Shown piece by piece: positions 8,901-17,803 of a DNA stretch of 64,000 nucleotides. Origin of the DNA: SZUA-36 sp963704855 (GTDB lineage: Bacteria; Pseudomonadota; Gammaproteobacteria; Xanthomonadales; SZUA-36). The first letter of the stretch is position 1, and every line of letters starts with the position of its first letter. The stretch spans positions 248,001 through 312,000 of the forward strand of contig CAVPHY010000028.1 of the NCBI GenBank assembly GCA_963704855.1, written 5' to 3'. Below the pieces are notes generated by a model that did not search any database, was not told the DNA's origin, and saw only the letters and a list, made by a program, of their open reading frames with translations. The translations under genes and the position numbers were made by a program.

Positions 8901-10544
8901 TCAGGCGTAGTGCGGGTAAACCGGCTGGTACATATGCGCACGGATCTCCGCCATCAGGTCTTCGGGCATTTCACGATCGGCGAGGCCACTATTGAAGGCA
9001 ATCATGGCCACTTCATAGGCTATTTTTGCCGACACTTCGCGGATTCGGGTCATGCGCGGGTAAATACAGCCGTTCTCAAGATCGTGATCACTGACCTGTT
9101 TAGCCAGTGAGTGTGAAGCAGCGAGAAACATCTCATCCGTCACCCTGCGGCTACGGCTTACGATCGCGCCCAGCCCCACACCCGGGAAGATATAAACATT
9201 GTTACCCTGGCCGGGTACGAAGGTTTTGTTGCCGTACTTGACGGTATCAAAAGGACTTCCGCTGGCAAAGATACCGCGCCCCTTGGTCCAGCGATACACC
9301 TGTTCGGCAGTACACTCGGCCTTGGATGTCGGGTTGGACAAGGCAAATATGATAGGCCGTTTATTGATTGCGGCCATTGCCTCGATGATTTCCTGTGAGA
9401 AACTGCCGGGTTGGCCGGAGAGCCCCAGGATCGCCGTGGGCTTCAGTGTGTTCACCGCATCCAGGAAATTGTCGATAAATGGCATATCCCTGGCAAACCG
9501 CTGTTTATGTTGAGCGATACTTTCGCGGTTGGAGGTCAGCAGGCCCTGTGTGTCGACGAAACAGCAATGTTTTCGTGCGTCCTCGACAGACATGCCCTCT
9601 TCAACCAAAGCCGCAACAAATGCATCAGCGGTACCGATGCCGGCCTCACCCGCGCCGAGGAATAACAGCCGTTGATCTGACAGTTTTTCGCCGGTGATAC
9701 GCATCGCGGTGATAATGCCGGCCAGGGCAACTGCCCCGGTGCCCTGGATATCATCGTTGAAGCAACAGATTTTATCCTGGTATTTATCCAGTAGGCGGAA
9801 AGCGTTGGTGTTGCCGAAATCCTCGAACTGAATCAGCACACCCGGGAAAGTTTCCCGTAAGGCCCCGATTACTTCATCCAGCAATGAATCGTATTTTTCA
9901 CCGCGCTCGCGGTGTTGCTCCAGCCCATTGTAAAGAGGGTCATTGAGCAGGGCCTCGTTGTTGGTGCCAACATCCAGCATGATAGGCAGGCACTCCGTTG
10001 GGTGGATACCTGCGCAGGCGGTATAGAGTGAGAGTTTGCCGATCGGTATACCCATACCGTCAGCACCGAGGTCACCCAGGCCAAGGATTCTCTCGCCATC
10101 GGTTATTACGATGATGCGGGCGTTCTTATGCGGCCAGTTGGCTAAGATTTTCTTTACATTTCCGCGGTCGCGTGAGGAAATGTAAAAGCCCCTGGGCCGG
10201 CGGTAGATATGCTGGAACGCCTGGCACGCGGCGCCCACCGTTGGCGTGTAGATCAACGGCATCATTTCTTCAATGTGGTTCATTACCACGCGATAGAAAA
10301 GCGTTTCGTTACGGTCCTGCAATGAGATCAGGTAAAGGTAACGCTCCAGGTCGTTCGCCTTGGCGCGGACATTGCCAATCACACGAAGTTCCTGCTCGGC
10401 AGGGGAATGAACCCGGGGCGGGAGTAAACCTGTCAGGTGCAGGGCTTCACGGTCGGCTTCGGTAAACGCGGTCCCCTTGTTTCGAATGGGGTCATGGAGG
10501 ATTTTCACACCGCGATGCAGAGCGGATAATTTGTCGTCATTCAT
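8901..10544 (-). CDS. maeA: NAD-type malic enzyme (oxaloacetate-decarboxylating)
   Basis: I chose the ATG at 10544 because it begins the conserved N-terminus and follows ACAGGACAAG. The 547-residue length fits the large bacterial/eukaryotic-type malic enzyme class. Recognisable parts are YTPTVGAACQAF, the malate/metal site region FEDFGNTNAFRLL with CFNDDIQGTGAVALAG, the nucleotide-binding LLFLGAGEAGIG, and FALSNPTSKAECTAE. The enzyme converts malate to pyruvate, CO2 and reduced cofactor in the cytoplasm. NAD over NADP preference is assigned from overall resemblance to E. coli MaeA. An FNR-like site lies about 150 bases upstream, in the region shared with the divergent OFA transporter. Confidence 0.92.
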   Translation of the reverse strand: MNDDKLSALHRGVKILHDPIRNKGTAFTEADREALHLTGLLPPRVHSPAEQELRVIGNVRAKANDLERYLYLISLQDRNETLFYRVVMNHIEEMMPLIYTPTVGAACQAFQHIYRRPRGFYISSRDRGNVKKILANWPHKNARIIVITDGERILGLGDLGADGMGIPIGKLSLYTACAGIHPTECLPIMLDVGTNNEALLNDPLYNGLEQHRERGEKYDSLLDEVIGALRETFPGVLIQFEDFGNTNAFRLLDKYQDKICCFNDDIQGTGAVALAGIITAMRITGEKLSDQRLLFLGAGEAGIGTADAFVAALVEEGMSVEDARKHCCFVDTQGLLTSNRESIAQHKQRFARDMPFIDNFLDAVNTLKPTAILGLSGQPGSFSQEIIEAMAAINKRPIIFALSNPTSKAECTAEQVYRWTKGRGIFASGSPFDTVKYGNKTFVPGQGNNVYIFPGVGLGAIVSRSRRVTDEMFLAASHSLAKQVSDHDLENGCIYPRMTRIREVSAKIAYEVAMIAFNSGLADREMPEDLMAEIRAHMYQPVYPHYA

Positions 10545-10995
10545 GGTCTTGTCCTGTGATTTTAACGAGCGTTCTGCTCTCATAATCTGAAATCGGTTAC
10601 CTGACGGGCAGGCGAAAATCTCCCTCAGTGGTAATGTTAATGATACCACCAAAACCCATATTTCCGATTAGACCGGGCACCTGAAACCCTGTTAGTTGAT
10701 CTGTGTCAATCAAGGTCATTAAAGTAATAGGAGTTGCGCGTTAAGTAATTGAAATCATGTTAAAATCAGTGACCTGAAACGAGTATCTATTTTGCTATTT
10801 ATTCGCCATAAAAACAGCAACATACGTGCCTTGTCATACAGGCATGTCCAATAGGAGCATGCCTGGAGTATATGACACTCGCTGGAATCAAACAGCGCTC
10901 ATGGATTTCCCAAATCCGTGGTGGTTTTTGAAATCTGCTGAGCCTTCTAGATGGTTGCGGTTGATACCGCTTCGTACATTGAGGAGACCGTACGA
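10545..10995. other. 451-bp divergent intergenic region with FNR-like box and leader hairpins
   Basis: No credible gene is present. It separates maeA (leftward) and the OFA transporter (rightward). It holds an FNR-like palindrome (10696-10709), a hairpin with an 8-bp stem caggcatg/catgcctg (10839-10865), and a second small hairpin ggattt-ccc-aaatcc near 10893-10907, followed by a T-rich run. The two hairpins would fall in a transporter leader if the promoter is upstream of 10830, so leader control is possible but unproven. Confidence 0.5.
10696..10709. promoter_or_regulatory. FNR/CRP-family box TTGATCTGTGTCAA
   Basis: TTGAT-N4-GTCAA matches the FNR/DNR consensus TTGAT-N4-ATCAA at 9 of 10 defined positions. 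It lies between the divergent maeA and OFA transporter genes and could serve either. Similar boxes precede the frd operon and several cytochrome genes in this window. Confidence 0.5.
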
Positions 10996-12294
10996 ATGAC
11001 ACATTCAGTTTCAAACAAAAAAGGTTGGCTGGTTACTTTTTCAGGTACGGGTATCAACCTTGCCCTCGGCGTTCTTTACACCTGGTCGGTCATCAAGTCA
11101 GCCATCCCCGCGGAATGGGGCTGGACCGCTGCTCAGAAATCTGACCCCTATGCAATTGCCTGTTTCGTATTCGCGATCGCGATGATTCCTGCTGGACGTT
11201 TGCAGGACAGAATCGGTCCCCGCTGGGTTGCGACCATCGGTGGTGTGGCGGTTGCACTCGGGTGCATCATTGCCGGTTTGGCCGGCTCCAGTTATATCGG
11301 GTTTGTCGTGGGTTTCGGCCTGTTTGGCGGTATCGGTATCGGCTTTGGTTATGCAGCGGCAACGCCGGCTGCAGTCAAGTGGTTTCCGGCTTCCCAGACG
11401 GGTATGATCGCCGGTCTGGTGGTTGCTGGTTTTGGCCTGGCATCCGTCTACATCGCCCCTACCGCGCAGGCACTGCTTGGCGCTTACGGTGTTTCCAATA
11501 CCATGATTATTTTCGGCGTCGCGTTCTTCGTGATCGTGGTCACCCTGGCACAGTTCCTGCGGAACCCGCCTGAGGACCACGTACCCTATGACGCCAAGGC
11601 GGAAACAAAATCCAAAAAAGCCGCGGCAGCCAGGCCGCCTGTGAACATGAACTGGCGACAGATGATCCGTACATCCAATTTCTGGATGCTCTGGACGATG
11701 TATGCCTTTGGTGCGGCGGCCGGTTTGATGGTTATCGGTTCTGCAGCCAGTATGTCCCAGGCAGCGCTGGGGCCAGCTGCATTCGTTGCCGTTGCGGTCC
11801 TGGCCGTTGGTAACGCAGGCGGGCGGGTACTGGCCGGTGTCGTGTCGGACATCATTGGCCGCCAGTTAACCTTGTTCTTTGCGTTCCTGTTGCAGAGCGG
11901 GATGGTGCTGATTCCCCTTTTCTACGGTGACGACTCCATAGCGCTTCTGTTCGCAGTGCTCATGATCGGCGCCTGTTATGGTGCCAACCTGGCGCTCTTC
12001 CCTGCTGCAACCAAGGACCATTTTGGGCTGAAGTCATTTGGTCTTAACTATGGCGTGATGTTTACCGCATGGGGTGTTGGTGGTCTCATCCTGCCGCGTA
12101 TCGCCGGTATGGCCAAAGATATGACTGGCAAGGAAGACCTGGCGTTCTATATCGCATCCGGCCTGATGGTTTGCGGAGCGATTCTGGCCCTGGTTAACCT
12201 GGCGATGACCCGGGGACAGCATAAAAAAAGGGATGAGGCCGTCACCCCGAAGGATGAGGCTATTCAGTCCAGTCAACACGCGCTGGGTACCTGA
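10996..12294 (+). CDS. OFA-family MFS transporter (oxalate/formate antiporter-like)
   Basis: The ATG at 10996 has the Shine-Dalgarno GAGGAG nine bases upstream. The product has 432 residues with about 12 membrane segments and a hydrophilic central loop around residues 195-220 rich in Lys. The N-terminal GTGINLALGVLYTWSVIK and the GRLQDRIGPR segment between TM2 and TM3 are characteristic of the OFA branch of the major facilitator superfamily, which moves oxalate, formate, lactate or pyruvate-like carboxylates. The substrate cannot be read from the sequence. A malic enzyme gene on the other side of the shared promoter region would fit a C3/C4 carboxylate. Confidence 0.85.
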   Translation: MTHSVSNKKGWLVTFSGTGINLALGVLYTWSVIKSAIPAEWGWTAAQKSDPYAIACFVFAIAMIPAGRLQDRIGPRWVATIGGVAVALGCIIAGLAGSSYIGFVVGFGLFGGIGIGFGYAAATPAAVKWFPASQTGMIAGLVVAGFGLASVYIAPTAQALLGAYGVSNTMIIFGVAFFVIVVTLAQFLRNPPEDHVPYDAKAETKSKKAAAARPPVNMNWRQMIRTSNFWMLWTMYAFGAAAGLMVIGSAASMSQAALGPAAFVAVAVLAVGNAGGRVLAGVVSDIIGRQLTLFFAFLLQSGMVLIPLFYGDDSIALLFAVLMIGACYGANLALFPAATKDHFGLKSFGLNYGVMFTAWGVGGLILPRIAGMAKDMTGKEDLAFYIASGLMVCGAILALVNLAMTRGQHKKRDEAVTPKDEAIQSSQHALGT

Positions 12295-12317
12295 GTAAAA
12301 CAGACTGGAAGGCAGCT

Positions 12318-12387
12318 AAGGGGTCAGGTACATTTGCCGGTGTCAGGTTACTCCGGCAACTGAACCAGCAAATGTACCTGACCCCTT
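12318..12387. repeat. GGGGTCAGG inverted repeat (copy A)
   Basis: The 20-base arms aaggggtcaggtacatttgc (12318-12337) and gcaaatgtacctgacccctt (12368-12387) are perfect complements around a 30-base centre. The right arm reaches the stop codon of the SAH hydrolase-like gene. Nearly identical arms recur at 13727-13790 on the other side of that gene. Confidence 0.88.
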
Positions 12388-13595
12388 TAACCATCAATGT
12401 TGATATTCATACTGGCTAATTTCATTTTCGCCACCTGCAGATCAATCTCTTCCGACACTTCATAGACCCCCGGGGCAAGTTCACCATGGTGTTCGACCAG
12501 GTAGCGTGCAGCCAGTGCCTGCAGGGCGAAACTGGTATCCATGATTTCAGCGGGGTGCCCGTCAGCGCAGGCGATATTGACGATGTTGCCGTCGCCCACA
12601 AGATGAAGCCAGGCACCCGTGGGGGTTTTATAACCATCGACCTTTTCACGCATGGGCGCAGTCTCGACAGCGATATGCTGTAATGCATCGACGTTGATTT
12701 CATTCCGGAAGTGCCCGGCATTTGCGATAAGCACGCCGTCTTTCATCGCCTCGAAATGTGCGCGGTCGATGGTATTGCGCACACCGGTAACGGTCAAAAC
12801 GATATCCGCCTTGCTGCAGGCTTCGAGCAACGGCATCACCTGGTATCCGCTCATCGCCGCATCAGCCGCCTTGACGGCATCAATTTCGCAAACAATAACC
12901 CTTGCGCCCAGCCCAGCCGCCCTCATCGCGCAGCCACGGCCACACCAGCCAAAACCAATGATCGCAATGGTTTTACCGGCCAGCACCAGGTTGGTGGTGC
13001 GCATCAATGCGTCCCACACGGATTGACCGGTGCCGTGCACATTATCGAACAGGTATTTGCAACGTGCTTCATTGATCAGCATCACCGGGAAACCGAGTTC
13101 GCCTGCCTGTGCCCGCGCCCTGGCACGCAGCACACCGGTGGTGGTCTCCTCGCAAGCCCCGAGTATGCCGGGCAACAATTCGCTGCGACTGTCATGCAGA
13201 AGCTCAACGATGTCTCCGCCATCGTCTATGACCACGTGAGGACGGATATCGAGCGCCAGGCTCATATGTTCCTGCATCTCGTCCAGTGTCGCCCCGTGCC
13301 GGGCGTATACGTGCAGACCGAGTGCATCCAGCGCTGCGACCACGTCGTCCTTCGTGGAACCGGGATTACTGCCGGTGACGGCGACGGTTGCACCACCCGC
13401 CGCCAGGACGAGTGCAAGGTAAGCGGTTTTTGCTTCAAGGTGTACGCATACCAGCATCCGTTTGCCAGCGAAGGGTTGCTGCCGTCTGAATTCGGATTCA
13501 AGCTGCCGAAGGATCGGCATATTGCGGCGAACCCAGTCTATTTTTTGTTTTCCCTCGGCGGCTTTTTCGGGTGAAGCAACGATATTTGGATGCAT
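12387..13595 (-). CDS. ahcY: Short adenosylhomocysteinase (SAH hydrolase)-family protein
   Basis: The 402-residue protein is shorter than the usual 430-470-residue bacterial enzyme and resembles the compact archaeal/thermophile type. Visible parts are the substrate-domain segment VCVHLEAKTAYL, the INEARCKYLFDN region with the catalytic Lys/Asp, HGTGQSVWDALMRTTN, and the NAD-binding loop IIGFGWCGRGCAMRAAGLGA. Such enzymes cleave S-adenosylhomocysteine reversibly to adenosine and homocysteine. Some members of the compact branch act on S-inosylhomocysteine, so the substrate is not certain. No methionine-cycle genes adjoin. GGGGTCAGG repeats flank the gene on both sides, and one touches its stop codon. 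Confidence 0.82.
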   Translation of the reverse strand: MHPNIVASPEKAAEGKQKIDWVRRNMPILRQLESEFRRQQPFAGKRMLVCVHLEAKTAYLALVLAAGGATVAVTGSNPGSTKDDVVAALDALGLHVYARHGATLDEMQEHMSLALDIRPHVVIDDGGDIVELLHDSRSELLPGILGACEETTTGVLRARARAQAGELGFPVMLINEARCKYLFDNVHGTGQSVWDALMRTTNLVLAGKTIAIIGFGWCGRGCAMRAAGLGARVIVCEIDAVKAADAAMSGYQVMPLLEACSKADIVLTVTGVRNTIDRAHFEAMKDGVLIANAGHFRNEINVDALQHIAVETAPMREKVDGYKTPTGAWLHLVGDGNIVNIACADGHPAEIMDTSFALQALAARYLVEHHGELAPGVYEVSEEIDLQVAKMKLASMNINIDG

Positions 13596-13726
13596 GCGAT
13601 TTCTGTCCCGTCTTGTCCCGGCTGCAATTATGCCCGCCCATTACGATGCCGGTCTACCCGGGCGGTCGGGTGCGGCGTTGATCCATGTCAATTTTGCCAT
13701 GTGTTCAATCACCTAATATTGATTTG

Positions 13727-13790
13727 AAAGGGGTCAGGTACATTTGCCGGGGTAACGATGGCTACGCTGGCAAATGTACCTGACCCCTTT
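13727..13790. repeat. GGGGTCAGG inverted repeat (copy B)
   Basis: The 22-base arms (13727-13748 and 13769-13790) are perfect complements, with a 20-base centre. The arm core ggggtcaggtacatttgcc is identical to copy A. The repeat lies between the start of the SAH hydrolase-like gene and the beta-CASP RNase gene that reads away from it. Confidence 0.88.
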
Positions 13791-13818
13791 GGAAGCCCCG
13801 TCAACCTGGAGATACGTT

Positions 13819-15216
13819 GTGACGATAAGTATTCAGTTTTTTGGTGCTGCCGGTGAAGTCACCGGGTCCTGTCACCTGGTCACAGTTGGTGACCGGCGCT
13901 TCCTGATCGATTGCGGTTTGATCCAGGGTGCGCACAAGGATGAAGAGCGCAACCGGGAACCCTTTCCCTTTGAACCCGGCAGTATTGATGCGGTGGTGCT
14001 GAGCCATGCCCATATTGATCACTCGGGGCGCTTGCCGTTATTGGTCAAGCGGGGTTTTCGCGGCCCTATTTACACGCACCGGGCATGCCGGGACCTGTGC
14101 AGGGTCATGCTGAAGGACGCGGGCTTCCTGAGCGAAAAAGACGCCGAATGGGAGAATCGCAAACGCGAACGTAAAGGGCTGGAGCGAATAGAACCCTTGT
14201 TTACCGTGGATGATGCGACACTGGCCCTGCGCCAGTTCAAGGGTCTCGTCTACAGGAAAAAACAAAAAATCCTGCCGGGTGTGACCCTGTGTCTTTCCGA
14301 TGCAGGCCATATTCTCGGCTCCTCGATTGTGGAATTGTGGCTGGATGATGGAAGAAAGACGCGGAAGCTGGTCTTTAGCGGTGATCTGGGCAGGTGCGGA
14401 ATGCCGGTGCTGGAAGACCCCGAGGTGATCCGCCAGGCTGACCGTGTGGTCATGGAAAGCACCTACGGTGACCGCCTGCACCGGTCCTGGGAGGATTCCG
14501 TACGTGAGTTTCATGAAGTACTGAATCATGCCACCTCGGGCAAGGGTAATATTTTGATCCCTGCTTTTGCAGTCGGGCGCACCCAGGAAATTCTATACCT
14601 GATGGCGCAGAATTTCAGGCAGTGGAACCTGGACCGCTGGCAAATATTCCTGGATAGCCCGATGGCGATCGAGGCCACCCGGATATTTACCCGGAATACC
14701 GATCTGTTTGATACCGAAGCCACTGAACTGTGGCGTGAAAACAGCAAAAAACCATTATTGCCAAACCTGCACATTTCGCGCACGCCCAAACAATCGATGG
14801 CGATCAACCGGATACGCAGGGGTGCGATTATCATAGCCGGTAGCGGTATGTGTACGGGCGGGCGCATCAGGCATCATCTCAAGCATAATATCTGGCGCAG
14901 GGAATGCCAGCTTGTCATAACAGGCTTCCAGGCCCGGGGTACAACCGGCCGGGCCCTGGTAGACGGTGCAAGGCATATTCACCTGTGGGGTGAGGAGATA
15001 CGTGTCGCGGCATCCGTGCATACCATCGGCGGCCTGTCTGCGCATGCAGATCAACTGGCGCTGAAAAACTGGTACGCGAATTTTGAGGGACGTCCACCGG
15101 TAACCCTGGTTCACGGCGAGGAAAAGGCGATTTCCGGTCTTTCGGATTGCCTGCGGCAAGAACTTTCTGCACCGGTACATACAGCTCATCCCGGCGAGTT
15201 GCTGGAGTTGGCCTGA
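13819..15216 (+). CDS. Metallo-beta-lactamase/beta-CASP ribonuclease-like protein
   Basis: A GTG start at 13819 follows CTGGAGAT at good spacing, and upstream in-frame codons overlap the repeat. The 465-residue product has the zinc motif SHAHIDHSGR, then SDAGHILGS and FSGDLGR, the beta-CASP segment ILIPAFAVGRTQEIL, and a C-terminal RNA-specificity region with GSGMCTGGRIRHHL and HTIGGLSAHADQ. The family includes archaeal CPSF-like nucleases and bacterial RNA-processing or decay enzymes. The activity is inferred to be an endo- or exoribonuclease in the cytoplasm. The cyclic phosphodiesterase thpR starts 2 bases downstream, suggesting a small RNA-end metabolism unit. Confidence 0.87.
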   Translation: MTISIQFFGAAGEVTGSCHLVTVGDRRFLIDCGLIQGAHKDEERNREPFPFEPGSIDAVVLSHAHIDHSGRLPLLVKRGFRGPIYTHRACRDLCRVMLKDAGFLSEKDAEWENRKRERKGLERIEPLFTVDDATLALRQFKGLVYRKKQKILPGVTLCLSDAGHILGSSIVELWLDDGRKTRKLVFSGDLGRCGMPVLEDPEVIRQADRVVMESTYGDRLHRSWEDSVREFHEVLNHATSGKGNILIPAFAVGRTQEILYLMAQNFRQWNLDRWQIFLDSPMAIEATRIFTRNTDLFDTEATELWRENSKKPLLPNLHISRTPKQSMAINRIRRGAIIIAGSGMCTGGRIRHHLKHNIWRRECQLVITGFQARGTTGRALVDGARHIHLWGEEIRVAASVHTIGGLSAHADQLALKNWYANFEGRPPVTLVHGEEKAISGLSDCLRQELSAPVHTAHPGELLELA

Positions 15217-15217
15217 A

Positions 15218-15754
15218 GTGCAGAGGGTATTCATCGGTATTCCTGTCGATAATCCAGCTCAACAGCAAATTAACGAATTACTGAGCCCGGTAGTAAAGTC
15301 ACACAAGGGTATACGCTGGGTGCCGGAGCAAAACCGGCATCTGACCCTTTCTTTTTTGGGTGACATAACCGCAGGGGTGATTGGTAAGCTGGTGCACTCA
15401 ATGGCCCAGGCCTATCAGGGCGTGCCAGGATTTCAAACCGGGTACGCTACGCTGTGCCGGTTTCCGGGAAGCTCCGGTAACATCGTTGCGCTTGTTCTCA
15501 AAGCCGATGATCAGCTGGCCAGCCTGTCCCGGATTACGCAGCAGTTATTGTCGGAAAACGGGCTCGTTCCCGAGCGCAGCCGGTTCAGACCACATGTCAC
15601 CCTGGGTAGAATCAGGGATGCTTCGCTCTTTAAAACAAAATTCAACCAGCAAACAAATATCAATCTGAAGGTTAACAAAATTACGCTCTATCAAAGTACA
15701 CTCACTCAAACAGGAAGTATTTACCTTGCTTTAAAACAGATTGAACTTGGATAA
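15218..15754 (+). CDS. thpR: RNA 2',3'-cyclic phosphodiesterase (2H family)
   Basis: A GTG start lies directly after the beta-CASP stop. The 178 residues fit the family length. Both 2H motifs are present: HLTLSFLG near residue 46 and HVTLGRI near residue 127, the two His-x-Thr catalytic pairs. Members hydrolyse 2',3'-cyclic phosphate ends of RNA to 2'-phosphate and were first described as 2'-5' RNA ligases. Pairing with a beta-CASP nuclease suggests RNA turnover or repair. Confidence 0.9.
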   Translation: MQRVFIGIPVDNPAQQQINELLSPVVKSHKGIRWVPEQNRHLTLSFLGDITAGVIGKLVHSMAQAYQGVPGFQTGYATLCRFPGSSGNIVALVLKADDQLASLSRITQQLLSENGLVPERSRFRPHVTLGRIRDASLFKTKFNQQTNINLKVNKITLYQSTLTQTGSIYLALKQIELG

Positions 15755-15762
15755 GCGAGCTA

Positions 15763-15822
15763 AAAAGGGTGAGGTGCATTTGCCAGAGCGCCGTTACTCC
15801 GGCAAATGTACCTGTCCCCTTT
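15763..15822. repeat. Degenerate GGGGTCAGG inverted repeat (copy C)
   Basis: The left arm aaaaagggtgaggtgcatttgcc and the right arm ggcaaatgtacctgtcccctt have mutated positions relative to copies A and B. The centre shares gttactccggcaa with copy A. It directly follows the thpR stop. Confidence 0.75.
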
Positions 15823-15851
15823 AGTTGACCTAAGCTGCGGATATGGCATGA

Positions 15852-16457
15852 ATGAGTGAAATATTAATAATAATTGCTGTCACATCTGCCGCCTACATCG
15901 GCACCAACCTGGACAACCTGTTGCTGCTCGTTGCCTTGTATTCACGATTTGAGAAGCACCCTGTCACGGTCACGGCCGGATATTTCTCCGGTATGCTCAT
16001 TATTGGATTTATTACACTCGTTATTGGTGAGGCAGGCGAGTTCATACCGCTGGGCTATCTTGGGCTGCTCGGTGTGATTCCGATGATGATGGGCTTCATT
16101 GCGCTGTGGAAACTATTCCGGAATACCGAGCCGTTGGAAGCCGTCGGTGTCGCAGGTAACTATTCCCCTTTCACTGTTCTTTTTACCTTGATAATCACCC
16201 AGCTTAGCAACGGCGCGGATTCCATCATCACTTTCTCCGCACTGCTGGCCGACTCGACTGACGCTGCGGATTATTTGATTGCGCCGACTTTCCTCGCCAT
16301 GATCGCTGTATTCTCCGGAATGGCTTATTATTCGGTGAAGCACCCCGGGCTAAGCCAGTTTTTCGTTCGCTACGGTCAGTACGTCACACCGTTTATACTT
16401 ATCATGGTCGGGTTTTACATTCTCAGCAATACTGCATCTGACCTGGTACCTGGCTGA
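15852..16457 (+). CDS. CadD-family cadmium resistance transporter-like membrane protein
   Basis: The 201-residue hydrophobic protein has about six membrane segments. The N-terminal AAYIGTNLDNLLLLVALYSRF carries the conserved Asn-Leu-Asp-Asn of the Cad family. A second acidic/polar site, TQLSNGADSIITF, occurs near residue 118, a pseudo-repeat of the first half. CadD proteins were described in cadmium resistance of Gram-positive bacteria. Here the substrate is unknown and could be another divalent cation. No regulator adjoins. The next gene starts 36 bases downstream. Confidence 0.78.
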   Translation: MSEILIIIAVTSAAYIGTNLDNLLLLVALYSRFEKHPVTVTAGYFSGMLIIGFITLVIGEAGEFIPLGYLGLLGVIPMMMGFIALWKLFRNTEPLEAVGVAGNYSPFTVLFTLIITQLSNGADSIITFSALLADSTDAADYLIAPTFLAMIAVFSGMAYYSVKHPGLSQFFVRYGQYVTPFILIMVGFYILSNTASDLVPG

Positions 16458-16493
16458 ACCGGGTTTAGTAACGATTTTCACAGGAGTAAGGAA

Positions 16494-17015
16494 ATGCCCA
16501 AAATACTGTACCTGGTCCGCCACGCTAAGTCGTCCTGGAGCAATCCTTTGCTGACCGATAAGGACCGACCACTGAATCAACGAGGCCGAAAAAGTGCTCC
16601 GGACATGGGCAGGCGATTGGCTGAACATGGGCACCGACCGGACCTTATCGTAACGAGCCCGGCCAAACGCGCGTTTTCGACGGCAAAGAAAATCGCAAAG
16701 GAACTGGAATATGATGAGGCGGATATCGTTGCAGATGATAGCCTGTATTTTTCAGGTACCGGCAGCATGCTGAAAATGCTGGACGGTCTGGATAACCAAT
16801 ACCAGAAGGTGATGATGGTCGGGCATAACCCAGCGCTGACAAGTCTTCTGAACATCCTGTGTGAAACCACTATCGACAATATGCCAACATGTGCGGTTGC
16901 GATAATCGGCTTCGAGATGGAATCCTGGTCCGAACTGGATATGGCAGACTCGGAACTGCTGGCCTATGATTTGCCGAAGGGGTCCGGAGATCTCAAGATT
17001 TCACAGAAACAATGA
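16494..17015 (+). CDS. sixA: Histidine phosphatase superfamily protein, SixA-like
   Basis: The start follows the Shine-Dalgarno AGGAGTAAGGAA. The 173-residue product opens with LYLVRHAKSSW, the RHG/RHA catalytic motif with the phospho-accepting His near residue 11, and continues with DRPLNQRGRKSA and a second catalytic His in MMVGHNPALTSLL. Short members of this kind, such as E. coli SixA, act on phosphohistidine of phosphorelay or PTS proteins. Since no PTS genes are nearby, the substrate is inferred only. The next gene begins 1 base after its stop. Confidence 0.88.
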   Translation: MPKILYLVRHAKSSWSNPLLTDKDRPLNQRGRKSAPDMGRRLAEHGHRPDLIVTSPAKRAFSTAKKIAKELEYDEADIVADDSLYFSGTGSMLKMLDGLDNQYQKVMMVGHNPALTSLLNILCETTIDNMPTCAVAIIGFEMESWSELDMADSELLAYDLPKGSGDLKISQKQ

Positions 17016-17016
17016 C

Positions 17017-17373
17017 ATGGACTTTCTGAGGTTACTGCCGGTATTTATCAGTTTCATACTCTTGGCAGCGCACTTTGTGCGTGCCGGTCAGGTGGTCATC
17101 GCGTTTGTGCTGTTGTGTCTCCTGGCTCTGCTGGTGCTCAGGAAATCATGGGTGCCCTGGATTATCCAGTCGACCTTGTTGCTCGGGGCGGTTGAATGGG
17201 TACGCACCCTGTTGAACGTTGCCCAGGTTAGGGTTGAGCTTGGAATGCCATGGATGCGGATGGCCATTATCCTGGGGGTGGTGGCGTTGTTCACGGCGCT
17301 TTCATGCCTTGTTTTCAGGAATAGGGCATTGCGGAAAAGGTATGCAGAGATAGAGGAAAAGCAACCGTTTTAG
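17017..17373 (+). CDS. Small integral membrane protein, unknown function
   Basis: The 118-residue protein has about four hydrophobic helices (residues ~3-18, ~24-40, ~46-62, ~80-100) and a basic C-terminus (RNRALRKRYAEIEEK). The ATG at 17017 follows the sixA-like stop at 17015, so the two are likely co-transcribed. I recognise no family motif with certainty. Confidence 0.65.
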   Translation: MDFLRLLPVFISFILLAAHFVRAGQVVIAFVLLCLLALLVLRKSWVPWIIQSTLLLGAVEWVRTLLNVAQVRVELGMPWMRMAIILGVVALFTALSCLVFRNRALRKRYAEIEEKQPF

Positions 17374-17425
17374 CGGTAGAATGAACCCATAGGATTTCGT
17401 AACGCCAAAGACAGGAGAATGAATA

Positions 17426-17752
17426 ATGTTGACCGGAAAAACAATAGTCACCGCCGTATTAGGCTCATTAATACTTACGCTAATGGCTGGAAATGCCGAG
17501 GCCAAGGGCGATGTTGAGCGGGGCGCTGACTTGACTACCGACTGTATCGAATGTCACGGCATGGATGGCAAAGGTAATTTTGAATCACCACAAATTGCGG
17601 GTCTTAAGGAAGACTATATTCTAACGAGACTGCGGGGTTTCAACAGCGGCAAGACAAAATCCGTTGACGGGATCATGCACACTTATACAGAAGACCTGTC
17701 TGACCAGGAATTACAGGACCTTTCAGCCTATTGGGCATCACGTAAGAAATAG
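17426..17752 (+). CDS. Monoheme class I c-type cytochrome (c553/c4-like)
   Basis: The 108-residue protein has a signal peptide (TAVLGSLILTLMAGNAEA), a heme site CIECHG and a downstream axial Met candidate in DGIMHTYTEDLS. This order is usual for small periplasmic class I cytochromes. It likely shuttles electrons between membrane oxidoreductases and a terminal acceptor. It ends 19 bases before a strong terminator, so it forms the end of its own short transcript. Confidence 0.88.
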   Translation: MLTGKTIVTAVLGSLILTLMAGNAEAKGDVERGADLTTDCIECHGMDGKGNFESPQIAGLKEDYILTRLRGFNSGKTKSVDGIMHTYTEDLSDQELQDLSAYWASRKK

Positions 17753-17771
17753 ATAGACCCTACTTGGACAT

Positions 17772-17803
17772 AAAAGCGCTGCATTCTTAAGCAGCGCTTT
17801 TTT
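17772..17803 (+). terminator. Rho-independent terminator after the monoheme cytochrome
   Basis: The stem aaaagcgctgc / gcagcgctttt is followed by a run of T. The stem is perfect over 11 bp with a loop of about 8 bases. Confidence 0.85.
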
